From contig NZ_CP073577.1 of the NCBI RefSeq assembly GCF_018205975.1, positions 434,001-498,000 on the forward strand: a stretch of DNA of 64,000 nt. The letters are read 5' to 3'. The position numbers were made by a program, and so were the translations under genes. Below, in pieces: positions 52,195-63,622 of the stretch. This DNA is from Erythrobacter sp. JK5. Its GTDB lineage: Bacteria > Pseudomonadota > Alphaproteobacteria > Sphingomonadales > Sphingomonadaceae. The notes under the pieces were generated by a model. That model saw nothing but the letters and a program-made list of their open reading frames with translations. It was not told the origin of the DNA and did not search any database. How positions within the stretch are numbered: the first letter of the stretch is position 1; each line of letters opens with the position of its first letter.

Positions 52195-54354
52195 TTACCC
52201 GCCGTCGGCCGAGTCGCCGGGCCCATCCATCAGCTGCTGCATCAGATAGACATATTGCAGCGCCTGCAGCTTGGCGCGCTGTTCGTTGTCGACCCCACCC
52301 GAATGGCCGCCGGTCATGTCCTCGAAATAGAAATACGGCTGGCCCAGCTCCTTGAGCCGCGCGGCACCCTTGCGCGCGTGCGCGGGGTGCGTGCGGTCGT
52401 CGGCGGTCGAGGCCCACAGGAACGGGGTGGGGTAGTCCACGCCCTCGACCAGCTTCTGATACGGCGAATACCCTTCGATCCAGGCGCGCTGTTCGGGGAT
52501 GCGCGGATCGCCGTATTCGCCGGTCCACGACGCGCCGCGCCCGATCAGGTGGAACCGCAGCATGTCGAACAGCGGGATCTGGATGATCGCCGCGCCCCAC
52601 AAATCGGGCCGCTGGGTGATGGCGGTCCCGACCAGCAGCCCGCCCTGCGAGCCGCCCTGGATGCCGAGATGCTCCGGGCTGGTGAGGCCGCGCGCCACCA
52701 GGTCTTCCCCCACGGCGATGAAATCGTCCCAGGTGCGCTGCTTGTTCTCGCGGATTGCGGTCTGGTGCCACAGCGGGCCGAATTCGCCCCCTCCGCGAAT
52801 ATTGGCGATGACATAGGCCCCGCCGCGCTCCATCCACAGCTTGCCCGTGATGCCGAGATAGCCGGGCAGGCGCGGAACCTGGAACCCGCCATAACCGCCC
52901 ATCAGTACCGGCGTGCTGCCGTCCATCTGCATGCCCTTGGGCTTGACGATGAAGTATGGGATCTGCGTCCCGTCCTTGCTCGTCGCCATCAGCTGTTCGA
53001 CTTCCATCCCGGTCTTGTCGAACCGGCTGGGCGAGGTCTTGAGCACCTTCGGCGCAGCGCTACCGTCCGCGTAATGTAGCGTGGTCGGATTGAGGAAGTC
53101 GGTGACCGTGAACATGATCTGGTCGGTCTCGTCCGAGCTCGCAGCGATATCGACCGTGGCGTTTTCGGGCAGATCGACCGGCTCGCTCACCCACGCGCCA
53201 TCGACATAATTGAACTGCATCACCTTGCCGACGACATTATCGAGCATGGCGACGAACAGCGCGTTGCCGGTGATCGCACCGCCCTGTTTGGTCTGGCGCT
53301 CACCCGGAGACCAGACCAGCGACTTCGCCGCGCCGTTGGGATCGGCCTTCCACTCCTCGAGATCGACAGCGATCAGGCTGTCGGCGGGGAAGGTCTGGCC
53401 GTCGGTCTCCCAGTCGACGTCGGTCGAATACAGCAGATGCCCGTCGACGATCCCGTATGGGTTCGCCTTCTTCGGAATGTCGAGCTGCACCCACTCGCCG
53501 TCCTTCTCGACGAAATACTCGGTCTCATGGAAGCTCACCGCGCGAAACGCGGTGCGCGCGTGGACGGTGCCGGTGTTGTCGCGCAACAGGCTGGCGCCGG
53601 ACCACACATCGTTGGGCTTGCCGCGAAAAATCTCGGGAGCATCGGCGATATCGGTGCCGCGTTTCCATTCGCGCGTGGTGAACGGGTATTCGCTTTCGGT
53701 CAGCGTGCCTTCGCCGAAATCGCGCCCGACCAGCAGCGTGTCGTCATCGACCCACTGGATCCCGCCCTGGCTTTTTTCCTCGAGCACGAAGCCGCCTTCG
53801 ACGAATTGTCCTGTCGACATGTCGAATTCGCGCAGGATCGTGGCGTCCTCGCCGCCGTCGCTCAGCGCGATCATGCACTTCGTCAGGGCCGGCGGCAGGC
53901 AGGTCGAGCCCTTGTAGACCCATTCCTTGCCCTCGGCCGCGGCCAGCGCGTCGATATCGAGCACGGCTTCCCATTCGGGATCGTCGGTCTGGTAGCTTTC
54001 CAGCGTGGTCCGGCGCAGCAGGCCCTTGGGATTGTCCTTGTCCTGCCAGAAATTGTACAGCCCGTCCGGGCGGAACGAGACGTAGGGGATGCGGTCCTCG
54101 CTATCGAGGATTTCGAGCGCCTCGTTCTTGAGCGTCTCGAAGCGCGGATCGGCTTCCATGTGCGCCAGAGTGAGCGCGTTCTCGTTGCGCACCCATTCGA
54201 GCGCCTCGTCGCTGCGCGCTTCTTCGAGCCAGATATACGGATCCTGTTCGGGGCCGGGGATGCCGCTCTGGTCGATGTGGTCGTCGGCGTTCGCGCCGGT
54301 TGCAGTCGTGAGTGTCATCGCGGCTGCCAATGCCAGTGTGGAAACAAGCTTCAA
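52195..54354 (-). CDS. Prolyl oligopeptidase family serine peptidase (S9)
   Basis: 719 residues. A signal peptide ends near TGANA/DDH (about 23), so it is exported. The 7-blade propeller spans about 80-430 (FWQDKDNPKGLLRRTTL, FVEGGFVLEEKSQGGIQWVD). The alpha/beta hydrolase domain has GGYGGFQVPRLPGYLG (oxyanion region, about 492), the nucleophile in IQGGSQGGLLVG (about 579), the Asp in WASTADDRTHPAH (about 660) and the His in DMTGGHSGGVDN (about 697). All three catalytic residues are present. It cleaves short Pro-containing peptides in the periplasm. Confidence 0.93.
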   Translation of the reverse strand: MKLVSTLALAAAMTLTTATGANADDHIDQSGIPGPEQDPYIWLEEARSDEALEWVRNENALTLAHMEADPRFETLKNEALEILDSEDRIPYVSFRPDGLYNFWQDKDNPKGLLRRTTLESYQTDDPEWEAVLDIDALAAAEGKEWVYKGSTCLPPALTKCMIALSDGGEDATILREFDMSTGQFVEGGFVLEEKSQGGIQWVDDDTLLVGRDFGEGTLTESEYPFTTREWKRGTDIADAPEIFRGKPNDVWSGASLLRDNTGTVHARTAFRAVSFHETEYFVEKDGEWVQLDIPKKANPYGIVDGHLLYSTDVDWETDGQTFPADSLIAVDLEEWKADPNGAAKSLVWSPGERQTKQGGAITGNALFVAMLDNVVGKVMQFNYVDGAWVSEPVDLPENATVDIAASSDETDQIMFTVTDFLNPTTLHYADGSAAPKVLKTSPSRFDKTGMEVEQLMATSKDGTQIPYFIVKPKGMQMDGSTPVLMGGYGGFQVPRLPGYLGITGKLWMERGGAYVIANIRGGGEFGPLWHQTAIRENKQRTWDDFIAVGEDLVARGLTSPEHLGIQGGSQGGLLVGTAITQRPDLWGAAIIQIPLFDMLRFHLIGRGASWTGEYGDPRIPEQRAWIEGYSPYQKLVEGVDYPTPFLWASTADDRTHPAHARKGAARLKELGQPYFYFEDMTGGHSGGVDNEQRAKLQALQYVYLMQQLMDGPGDSADGG

Positions 54355-54438
54355 ATGTCCTCTCCATGCGGGAAATCGCTGGAGCGTATGTGGCGGCTGC
54401 GGCTGGACTTGTGAAGGGGTTTGCTTTGCCGAAAAAGG

Positions 54439-55059
54439 TCACATGGCGACGCCCGGATAGGAGGCGAAGAATTCCCGATGCGCCTGCGGCAATTCGATCT
54501 CGTAAAACGCGCCGCTGTAAGCGAGCACGATCAGCAAGCCAGCCAGCGGCCCCAGCACCAGAGCAGGCGCGTGCCAGCCACGGGATTTGCGAAAATGCAG
54601 CGCCGCGATCAGGTGCGCCACGAGCGCGGTCACAACCAGCAGGTAATAGGGGGCAAAGCCGTATCTGAGCGGATCCAGCACCAGTGTCCCCGCGGCCCAG
54701 TAGAAATTGGTGTCGAGGTCCAGCACCAGGCGGGTGACCAGGGCCGAGGTGGTGTGCATCACGATGAAATAGGCGAGATAGCAGCCGCTCGCAAACTGCA
54801 CCCAGTGCCAGAAATCCTTGCGTTTGCGGCGGGTTATGCGGCGCAGCAGGGTGATGCCGAGGACGACCTGCCCCGCGAGAGCGATCGCCAGCGCCGCCTC
54901 TACGATCGGTATGCGGTAGACCGCGCGTCCGATCTGCAGCACCGCATCCTGTGCGACGATGCTGTCGAGCGCGGCGAAGTGCGCGCTGAAATGCACCACG
55001 AGAAACAAACCGATGAACAGCGCGACCCGGCGGTGTGCTTGCCTTGCCTCGATCGACAT
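54439..55059 (-). CDS. Integral membrane protein, divergent from the Rrf2 regulator
   Basis: 206 residues with about five membrane helices: 11-31, 47-70, 87-108, 132-152 and 164-182. Potential ligand residues sit in helices: VVHFSAHFAALD in helix 1, FWHWVQFAS and VMHTTSALV around helix 3, and HLIAALHF in helix 4, a pattern compatible with a heme-binding cytochrome b-like protein. That is inference; I recognise no family. AAGGAGAAATGGC precedes the ATG. The gene is divergent from a Rrf2 regulator across a 50-bp dyad and is probably its target. Confidence 0.75.
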   Translation of the reverse strand: MSIEARQAHRRVALFIGLFLVVHFSAHFAALDSIVAQDAVLQIGRAVYRIPIVEAALAIALAGQVVLGITLLRRITRRKRKDFWHWVQFASGCYLAYFIVMHTTSALVTRLVLDLDTNFYWAAGTLVLDPLRYGFAPYYLLVVTALVAHLIAALHFRKSRGWHAPALVLGPLAGLLIVLAYSGAFYEIELPQAHREFFASYPGVAM

Positions 55060-55066
55060 GCCATTT

Positions 55067-55116
55067 CTCCTTAACTGGATATCGTTTATCCGGATAAAGA
55101 ATATCCGATTAAGGAG
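55067..55116. promoter_or_regulatory. 50-bp dyad between Rrf2 regulator and membrane protein genes
   Basis: Symmetry is centred between 55091 and 55092. Seen from the centre: TTTATCC/GGATAAA (14 bp perfect), then GGATAT and ATATCC arms at 55077-55082 and 55101-55106, then CTCCTTAA (55067-55074) and TTAAGGAG (55109-55116). In all 21 of 25 base pairs match. The outer arms are the ribosome sites of the two divergent genes. The inner 30 bp is a likely operator for the Rrf2 protein. Confidence 0.75.
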
Positions 55117-55122
55117 TCAAGC

Positions 55123-55611
55123 GTGCAGTTGGGAAAAGGCGTCGAATGGACCGCGCATATCTGCGCGATGCTGCCGCTGGTGCCACCGGGGCGGGGCTTG
55201 AGCGTAGATGCGCTGGCCGATTACTTCGAAGTGCCATCGGCCTACCTCGCCAAGCAGATGCAGCTGCTTCGCCGTGCAGGGATCGTGCAATCGGTGCGCG
55301 GCAAGGGCGGGGGATACCGGCTCGCGCGCCCGATCGACGAGATCTCGCTGCTCGATCTGGTGACCGCGATCGAGGGCCCGACGCCGGCGTTTCGCTGCAC
55401 CGAAATTCGCCAGAACGGCCCCTGCGGCCTGAAGCGCAAGGATTGCAGGCGCCCGTGCGAGATCGCTTCGGCCTTCGCCGAGGCCGAGCGCGCCTATCGC
55501 GCGGCGCTGGCCTCCCGCTCGCTCGCCTCGATCGCTCAGGAAGTGGCCGTCAACGCCTCGCCTGAGCATCTGCTCGACATCGCCGGGTGGGTGCAGCGCC
55601 AGGTGGGATGA
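55123..55611 (+). CDS. Rrf2 family transcriptional regulator, probable Fe-S sensor
   Basis: 162 residues from GTG 55123, 6 bases after AAGGAG. The winged HTH lies at about 12-65 (SVDALADYFEVPSAYLAKQM, LRRAGIVQSVRGKGGGYRLA with the Rrf2-typical KGGGYRLA wing). After the dimerisation helix come Cys in FRCTEIRQNGPCGLKRKDCRRPCEI (residues 89-113; four Cys), so an NsrR/IscR/RirA-like Fe-S cluster is likely. The signal (iron, NO, redox) is unknown. It is divergent from a membrane protein across the dyad described. Confidence 0.9.
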   Translation: MQLGKGVEWTAHICAMLPLVPPGRGLSVDALADYFEVPSAYLAKQMQLLRRAGIVQSVRGKGGGYRLARPIDEISLLDLVTAIEGPTPAFRCTEIRQNGPCGLKRKDCRRPCEIASAFAEAERAYRAALASRSLASIAQEVAVNASPEHLLDIAGWVQRQVG

Positions 55612-55616
55612 ATGCA

Positions 55617-55642
55617 AAAGGGCGCCCTTTCGGCCGCCCTTT
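55617..55642. terminator. Bidirectional terminator between rrf2 and atpC
   Basis: Stem AAAGGGCG / CGCCCTTT (55617-55624 and 55635-55642) with a 10-base loop. A-tract before and T-tract after give a valid terminator on both strands, fitting the convergent genes Rrf2 (plus) and atpC (minus). Confidence 0.75.
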
Positions 55643-55685
55643 CGTCGCTTGCGAGTTCCCCGCTTTCGCAGGGTCTCATGAATGC

Positions 55686-55943
55686 CTAGCTCTCGACGTG
55701 TTCGGCCAGCACGGTCAGGCCGTTCTCGCCGACTTCGGCGAAGCCGCCGCGCACTTCGATCGTCTCGGGCGCGGCGCCTTCGGTCTTGTAGACCTGCACC
55801 GCGCCGTCGCGGATCGTGCTCATGAACGGCGCGTGGCCTTCCAGCACGCCGAATTCGCCTTCGGTGCCGGGCACGACGACCATGTGGACGTCTTCCGAGC
55901 GGACCAGTCTGGCCGGGGTTACGAGTTCGAAGTGGAGTGCCAC
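55686..55943 (-). CDS. atpC: ATP synthase F1 epsilon subunit (short form)
   Basis: 85 residues: only the N-terminal beta-sandwich ([57 protein letters not shown]). The two-helix C-terminal domain found in E. coli epsilon (about 50 residues) is absent. That domain mediates ATPase inhibition, so regulation probably differs; alphaproteobacteria often use a separate inhibitor. It starts 5 bases after atpD and is last in the operon. The stop precedes a terminator. Confidence 0.93.
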   Translation of the reverse strand: MALHFELVTPARLVRSEDVHMVVVPGTEGEFGVLEGHAPFMSTIRDGAVQVYKTEGAAPETIEVRGGFAEVGENGLTVLAEHVES

Positions 55944-55948
55944 GGCTC

Positions 55949-57409
<1,461 letters not shown>

Positions 57410-57433
57410 CTATGTCCTGCTTTCGTGGAATGC

Positions 57434-57793
57434 TTATGCGCCTTGCGCGCAAGTGGTTTCGGGGTCGGCGATTTCCCAAGCGGTTTCGCCCTGGACCAGA
57501 GTAGTCTTGTTGCGGAGATATTCGTCGTCGCCGAGGCCGTATTCGCAGATCACCTCGGGCGAACCCATCGCGGCACGGCGGCAGACCGAATCGTTGACTG
57601 TCTTTGCCTCGGGGCAGGTCTTGGCGAAGGTGCTGGCAAAGACCGCTGCGTCGGGCGGCGGAAGGCTCGGCGCGGCGGATTCGGGCGCTGCGACTGCGGT
57701 TGCAGCCGGTTCGGCCGCCGGCTCTTCGCCGCAAGCGGCAAGCACGGTGAGGGGCAGGGTGAGCAGGACGAGTTTCTTCACGGGGGCTTCCAT
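57434..57793 (-). CDS. Small lipoprotein inside the atp operon
   Basis: 119 residues. Lipobox LAAC at about residues 18-21 follows a hydrophobic signal (KLVLLTLPLTVLAAC). An Ala/Pro/Glu linker (about 23-50) precedes a small domain with four Cys: FAKTCPEAKTVND, VCRRA, VICEYGLGDDEY and TTCAQGA, suggesting two disulfides. No family is recognised. It starts 2 bases after atpG and ends 27 bases before atpD, so it must be cotranscribed with F1 genes. It is oriented to the periplasm, away from F1. Confidence 0.75.
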   Translation of the reverse strand: MEAPVKKLVLLTLPLTVLAACGEEPAAEPAATAVAAPESAAPSLPPPDAAVFASTFAKTCPEAKTVNDSVCRRAAMGSPEVICEYGLGDDEYLRNKTTLVQGETAWEIADPETTCAQGA

Positions 57794-57795
57794 CG

Positions 57796-58665
57796 TTACA
57801 GCGCCTCTGCGCCAGCAATAATCTCGATGAGTTCGGTGGTGATCGCGGCCTGGCGGCTGCGGTTGTACTGGATCGTCAGCTTGTTGATCAGGTCGCCGGC
57901 GTTGCGTGTGGCGTTGTCCATCGCGGTCATCGACGCGCCCTGTTCCGACGCCTCGCGTTCGAGCAGCGCGCCAAACAGCTGCGTCTTGACGTAGCGGGGC
58001 AGCAGTTCCTCGAGGATTTCCTCCTCGCCCGGTTCGTATTCGACCACCGCACCGGCGTCTTCGCTGGTTTCGGGCGAAGGGACCGGGATCAGCTGGTTGA
58101 CCGTCGGGTTCTGCACCAGCGCCGACTGGAACGTCGGGTAGATCAGGTGCGCGACGTCGAACTTGCCCGCCTCGTACATCGCGATCAGCTCGGCCGCGAT
58201 CGCGTCGGCTTCGTCGAAGCCCGGGGTCTTGACCGTCGAGGTATCGAACATCGTGCCGATCCGCTCGGCGAATTCGCGCTTGAGCGGCGCGCGTCCCTTC
58301 TTGCCGACGAGATAGAATTCGACGTTCTTTCCGGCAGCGATCAGCTCTTTCGCCTTGGCCTTGGCAGCCTTGACGAGGTTCGAGTTGAGACCGCCGCACA
58401 GACCCTTGTCGGTGTTGACCACGACCAGTAGGTTGCGCTTGTCCGAACCGGTGCCGGCCAGCAGCTTCGGTGCGCTGTCGCCCGAAACCTTGCCCGCGAG
58501 CGACGCCATAACGGTACCGAGCCGTTCGGCGTAGGGGCGCGCGGCCTCGGCAGCCGCCTGCGCGCGGCGCAGCTTCGCGGCGGCGACCATCTGCTTGGCC
58601 TTGGTGATCTTCTGGGTCGACTTGACCGAGTTGATCCGACCTTTGAGTTCCTTGAGTGAGGGCAC
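57796..58665 (-). CDS. atpG: ATP synthase F1 gamma subunit
   Basis: 289 residues from GTG 58665. The rotor shaft opens [20 protein letters not shown] (conserved MAR-like stretch replaced by [13 protein letters not shown], about residue 25), with the central domain containing [13 protein letters not shown] (about 81) and the C-terminal helix [22 protein letters not shown] and [20 protein letters not shown]. All match gamma. (Strings here are key parts of longer blocks.) A 2-base gap leads to the lipoprotein gene. Confidence 0.97.
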   Translation of the reverse strand: MPSLKELKGRINSVKSTQKITKAKQMVAAAKLRRAQAAAEAARPYAERLGTVMASLAGKVSGDSAPKLLAGTGSDKRNLLVVVNTDKGLCGGLNSNLVKAAKAKAKELIAAGKNVEFYLVGKKGRAPLKREFAERIGTMFDTSTVKTPGFDEADAIAAELIAMYEAGKFDVAHLIYPTFQSALVQNPTVNQLIPVPSPETSEDAGAVVEYEPGEEEILEELLPRYVKTQLFGALLEREASEQGASMTAMDNATRNAGDLINKLTIQYNRSRQAAITTELIEIIAGAEAL

Positions 58666-58691
58666 TTAGGCGCTCCGTCTGTCCTGGTCGA

Positions 58692-60233
<1,542 letters not shown>

Positions 60234-60788
60234 TTAAGCCTTCATGGCCTGAGCAAGCGAGTTGAGACGGGTGCGGATCGAGGCGTCGATGCGCTGCGAT
60301 CCGATAGTGACGACGAGGCCGCCGAGCAGGTCGGGGTCGACATCGGCGTCGAGCATGACGGTGCGCCCTTCGCGGGCGGTGAGCTTGTCCTTGAGCGTTG
60401 CGAGCTGATCGTCGGACAGCGGGTGCGCGCTGGTGACCCTGGCGGACACTTCGCCCCGCTGAGCGGCGGCGATGGTCTTGAACGCGCGGATCACGTCGGG
60501 CAGCGCGGAAAGGCGGCGATTGGCCGACAGCACGCCGAGAAAGTTGGTGGTCAGCTCGGTCAGGCCGAGATGCTTCGCGACCCCAGCGAGCGCCTGGCCC
60601 TGTTCGGTGCGCGAAAGCTGCGGGTTGGTGGTGACAGCGGCGAGATCGTCCGACTCGCCCAGCGCGTCGCCGAGCTTCTCGAGATCGGATTCGACCGCCG
60701 TCACTGTGCCGCCCTCGCTCGCGAGGTCGAACAGCGCCACGGCATAGCGCCCTGCCAGACTGGCCTGTATACCGGCGGAAATATCCAC
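60234..60788 (-). CDS. atpH: ATP synthase F1 delta subunit
   Basis: 184 residues from GTG 60788. The N-terminal helix bundle ([20 protein letters not shown]) and C-terminal ALRAR-like region ([20 protein letters not shown], then [20 protein letters not shown]) fit delta/OSCP, which links the peripheral stalk to F1. It is first in the F1 operon; the F0 genes are elsewhere, as usual in Alphaproteobacteria. AAGAAGGA precedes the start. Confidence 0.95.
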   Translation of the reverse strand: MDISAGIQASLAGRYAVALFDLASEGGTVTAVESDLEKLGDALGESDDLAAVTTNPQLSRTEQGQALAGVAKHLGLTELTTNFLGVLSANRRLSALPDVIRAFKTIAAAQRGEVSARVTSAHPLSDDQLATLKDKLTAREGRTVMLDADVDPDLLGGLVVTIGSQRIDASIRTRLNSLAQAMKA

Positions 60789-60993
60789 GCGTGTTTGGTC
60801 CTTCTTGGATCCGGGAAAACGATGTTGCGCTTCGGATGTCCGGGCACACGGAGAGGGCCTCCCGGTGAAGCTGGCGCGCGCCTAGCATCGGCCCTCGTAT
60901 ATGGCAAGCCGAGCGGATCGTGAATTATGGACATCGGCCATTGCATTCGGCAGAATGTTTTCGATGGGCGAAGACGCCCACGGGAGAGGAAGA

Positions 60994-61821
60994 ATGCAAC
61001 TGACACCGATGGCCCCCAAATGCGGGGTCGAGATTTCGGGCGTCTCGCTGGCGACGTGCAGCGATGCCGAGATGGATCAGATCAAGCAGGCGATTTACGA
61101 ACATGGCGTCGCGGTGTTTCGCGATCAGGAATTTTCGCCCGAGGATCACATCACCTTCGGCCGCCGCTGGGGCGGGATCGATGTGAACAACTATTTCCCG
61201 CTGCAGGAAGACTACAACGAAATCGCGGTGGTCAAGAAGGAGCCCGACCAGCAGACCAATATCGGCGGGGCGTGGCACACCGATCATTCGTACGACCAGA
61301 TACCGGCGATGGGATCGGTGCTGGTCGCGCGGCAGCTGCCGCCCAGCGGCGGGGATACGATGTGGGCGCACATGGGCGCGGCCTACGATGCGCTCTCCGA
61401 CGAACTGAAGGCCGAGATCGAAGGGCTCGAAGCGTTTCACACGGCCGATCACGTCTACAAGACCGATGGCCTTTATGCGCAGACCGACATGGGTAAGAAC
61501 CTGCGCGGTCAGGATCTCAAGACCGGCGCGGTGCACCCGGTCGTGATCCGTCATCCGCATACCGGGCGCAAGCTGCTCTACGTCAACAGCGCTTTCACGA
61601 TCCATTTCGTCGGCCAGACCCGCGAGCAGAGCCTGCCGCTGCTCGAGAAGCTTTTCGACGCCGCGCTGACCGACGACAACCAGTGCCGCCTGCAATGGAA
61701 GCCCGGCACGATCGCGATCTGGGACAACCGCACGACGTGGCACAACGCGATCAACGATTATCAGGGGCACGCGCGCGAGATGCACCGCATCACGCTGAGC
61801 GGGGAAGCGCTGGCAGCCTAG
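60994..61821 (+). CDS. TauD/TfdA family alpha-ketoglutarate-dependent dioxygenase
   Basis: 275 residues. The Fe(II) triad is visible: HTDHSYD (HxD, about residues 95-101) and the distal His in EMHRITLSG (about 265), with the 2-oxoglutarate-binding Arg in REMHRI region. VFRDQEFSPEDHITFGRRWG (about 40) and GTIAIWDNRTTWHNAINDY (about 240) are family blocks. Substrates range from taurine to alkylsulfates and phenoxyacids; this one is not assignable. The ATG at 60994 follows GAGAGGA. Divergent from atpH. Confidence 0.88.
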   Translation: MQLTPMAPKCGVEISGVSLATCSDAEMDQIKQAIYEHGVAVFRDQEFSPEDHITFGRRWGGIDVNNYFPLQEDYNEIAVVKKEPDQQTNIGGAWHTDHSYDQIPAMGSVLVARQLPPSGGDTMWAHMGAAYDALSDELKAEIEGLEAFHTADHVYKTDGLYAQTDMGKNLRGQDLKTGAVHPVVIRHPHTGRKLLYVNSAFTIHFVGQTREQSLPLLEKLFDAALTDDNQCRLQWKPGTIAIWDNRTTWHNAINDYQGHAREMHRITLSGEALAA

Positions 61822-61890
61822 CCGACGCAGCCTTCGCCGTCGCACGCGACGATGATCGCGAGAGCCGACAAGCCAAACAGCCTGTACGGC

Positions 61891-63501
61891 CTATTCCGCT
61901 CCGCCGCCTCCGCCTGCCGCCCCACCGGCGGTAGCGGCGCTCTTGGCCTCGCAGGTGTAGACCAGCCGCTCGTTCGGGCGCTCGGGCAGCAGCGAGAGCA
62001 CCTTGGATTGCTGCTCGCCCAGCAGACGAGCGGCGTCGCCCACGCCGCAGGCGGGCGGAGAGTATTCGCCCCGTGCCGTGCGCGCTTCCTGCATCGCCGA
62101 CTGGCGCAGCAAGTAGCGGTCGGTCTGGAAGATCCGCGTCTGCGGGTCGTAGCTGTTGACCGAAACCGCCGCTTCCTCGTTCGGCACGAATACTCGCGAC
62201 CATTTGCCGTCTTCCATCCCGTACTGCGTGCGCCGGTTGACGCAGCCATCGGCCGACCAGTCGAATTCGACATCGTCGGTGCGCGCGCCGGTGACCCGGC
62301 TGCGTTCGGGCACCAGCGTGCACAGCAAGGTGCCGTCGCCTGCGAGCGAGGCGGTGGTGCCGTCTCCGTCGTCACCGTTGTTTTCTTCGGCCATCGCGGC
62401 TTCGACCCGCTCCTCGATCTCGCTGAAGCTCGGCCGGGTGAGCCAGGCCAGCAGCGCGCCGATCAGCGCGGTTCCGGCCAGACCCGCCAGCAGCATCGCG
62501 CGCTGGCGCGTCGCCTGCTTCTTGCGCAGCTGGAACGCGGCAAAGCCGAGCCCGATCGCGACCAGCAGCAGCACCATCGCCAGCGCCATCGCGTTCTCGC
62601 GGCCTTCCATCACTTCCATCTGCGCGGTGAGCCGCAGCCGCGCGCGCTTCTCGCGCAGCTCGGCCTCGCGCGCTTCGAGCCGCGCCTGCGCTTCGGCCCG
62701 CTGCGCTTCGAAGCGGTCGCGCTCGGCAGCGTTGAGCTCCTCGATCGAGCGGCACGGCAGTGCGTTGGTGCGCGGCTCGACATCGTTGGCGCGCAGGAAC
62801 GGCAGCAGCTCGCGCAAGCTCACCGCGAAATAGAATTCCGCATCCGATCCGTCCGAATCCGCGCCGAAGGAATTGACCCCGAGCACCCGGCCGCAACCGT
62901 CGAGCAGCGGTCCGCCAGAATTGCCGCGCGCGATCGGGGCGGTGTGGAGGATGGTGTCGAACTGGCGGCTGGGCCGCTCGCCCGACAGGAATCCGCGGCT
63001 TTTCACCGGCGGCTGCGCGCGGAAGATGTCGCCGATCTCCAGCCCCTGCGCAAGGTCGACATTCATCGGATACCCGATGGCCGAGACCTCGCCCATGTCG
63101 CCGCTGACGCCGCCGGCAAAGGTCAGCGGCGGCAGTCGCATCGCGCCGTCGACGATTTCGAGCAGCGCGAGGTCGTTGCGCGGGCTCACTGCGACCGGCT
63201 TGGCAAATGCACCCGCCGCGCCTTCGCTCGGCACGATCCCGATCCGCAGCGTATCGTCCTGCAGCGCTTCGCGGATGACATGGGCGTTGGTGACGATCCG
63301 GTTCGCGGTCACCGCAAAGCCGCTGCCATGGCTGACCGGCACCACATCTTCGCCATCTTGCGCGATCAGCACCACGCGGACCACGCCGCGCGCGGCGGCA
63401 TCGATATCGCCGGGGTCGGCCGTTGCAGGACCCGGAAGCGCGAACAGCGCGCACAGGGCGAGCAGCAGCGCCCCCCAGCTGGCAAAGCGAGAATCGAACA
63501 T
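61891..63501 (-). CDS. Membrane-anchored trypsin-like serine protease
   Basis: 536 residues. The signal peptide ends near GPATA/DPG (about 28). The S1C-type protease domain (about 35-225) has its triad: TNAHVIRE (His about 72), RNDLALLEIV (Asp about 110) and IARGNSGGPLLDG (Ser about 193). No PDZ domain follows. A coiled-coil-like Glu/Arg-rich stretch (about 245-300) leads to two hydrophobic helices (about 305-322 and 336-354). The C-terminal 170 residues, with Cys-bearing CTLVPERSRV and ACGVGDAARLLGEQQ and a Gly-rich end, are unrecognised. ATG 63501 is chosen; a GTG one codon earlier is possible. Confidence 0.85.
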   Translation of the reverse strand: MFDSRFASWGALLLALCALFALPGPATADPGDIDAAARGVVRVVLIAQDGEDVVPVSHGSGFAVTANRIVTNAHVIREALQDDTLRIGIVPSEGAAGAFAKPVAVSPRNDLALLEIVDGAMRLPPLTFAGGVSGDMGEVSAIGYPMNVDLAQGLEIGDIFRAQPPVKSRGFLSGERPSRQFDTILHTAPIARGNSGGPLLDGCGRVLGVNSFGADSDGSDAEFYFAVSLRELLPFLRANDVEPRTNALPCRSIEELNAAERDRFEAQRAEAQARLEAREAELREKRARLRLTAQMEVMEGRENAMALAMVLLLVAIGLGFAAFQLRKKQATRQRAMLLAGLAGTALIGALLAWLTRPSFSEIEERVEAAMAEENNGDDGDGTTASLAGDGTLLCTLVPERSRVTGARTDDVEFDWSADGCVNRRTQYGMEDGKWSRVFVPNEEAAVSVNSYDPQTRIFQTDRYLLRQSAMQEARTARGEYSPPACGVGDAARLLGEQQSKVLSLLPERPNERLVYTCEAKSAATAGGAAGGGGGAE

Positions 63502-63622
63502 CACGCCTGCTCTATAACGCGGCTTTTCAAAAACGTGTTAGCGAATGGCGTGATTTCGGGTGAGGACGATTGAGCGCAAGGTCCGGGATGCGGCGAATGT
63601 GCTATGATGCGACAACCGCGCC

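Noticed and set aside
61818..61890. Short minus-strand frame after the protease encoding a hydrophobic Cys-containing stretch
   Set aside because: No start codon or ribosome site nearby and it lies in the gap between convergent genes; likely chance.
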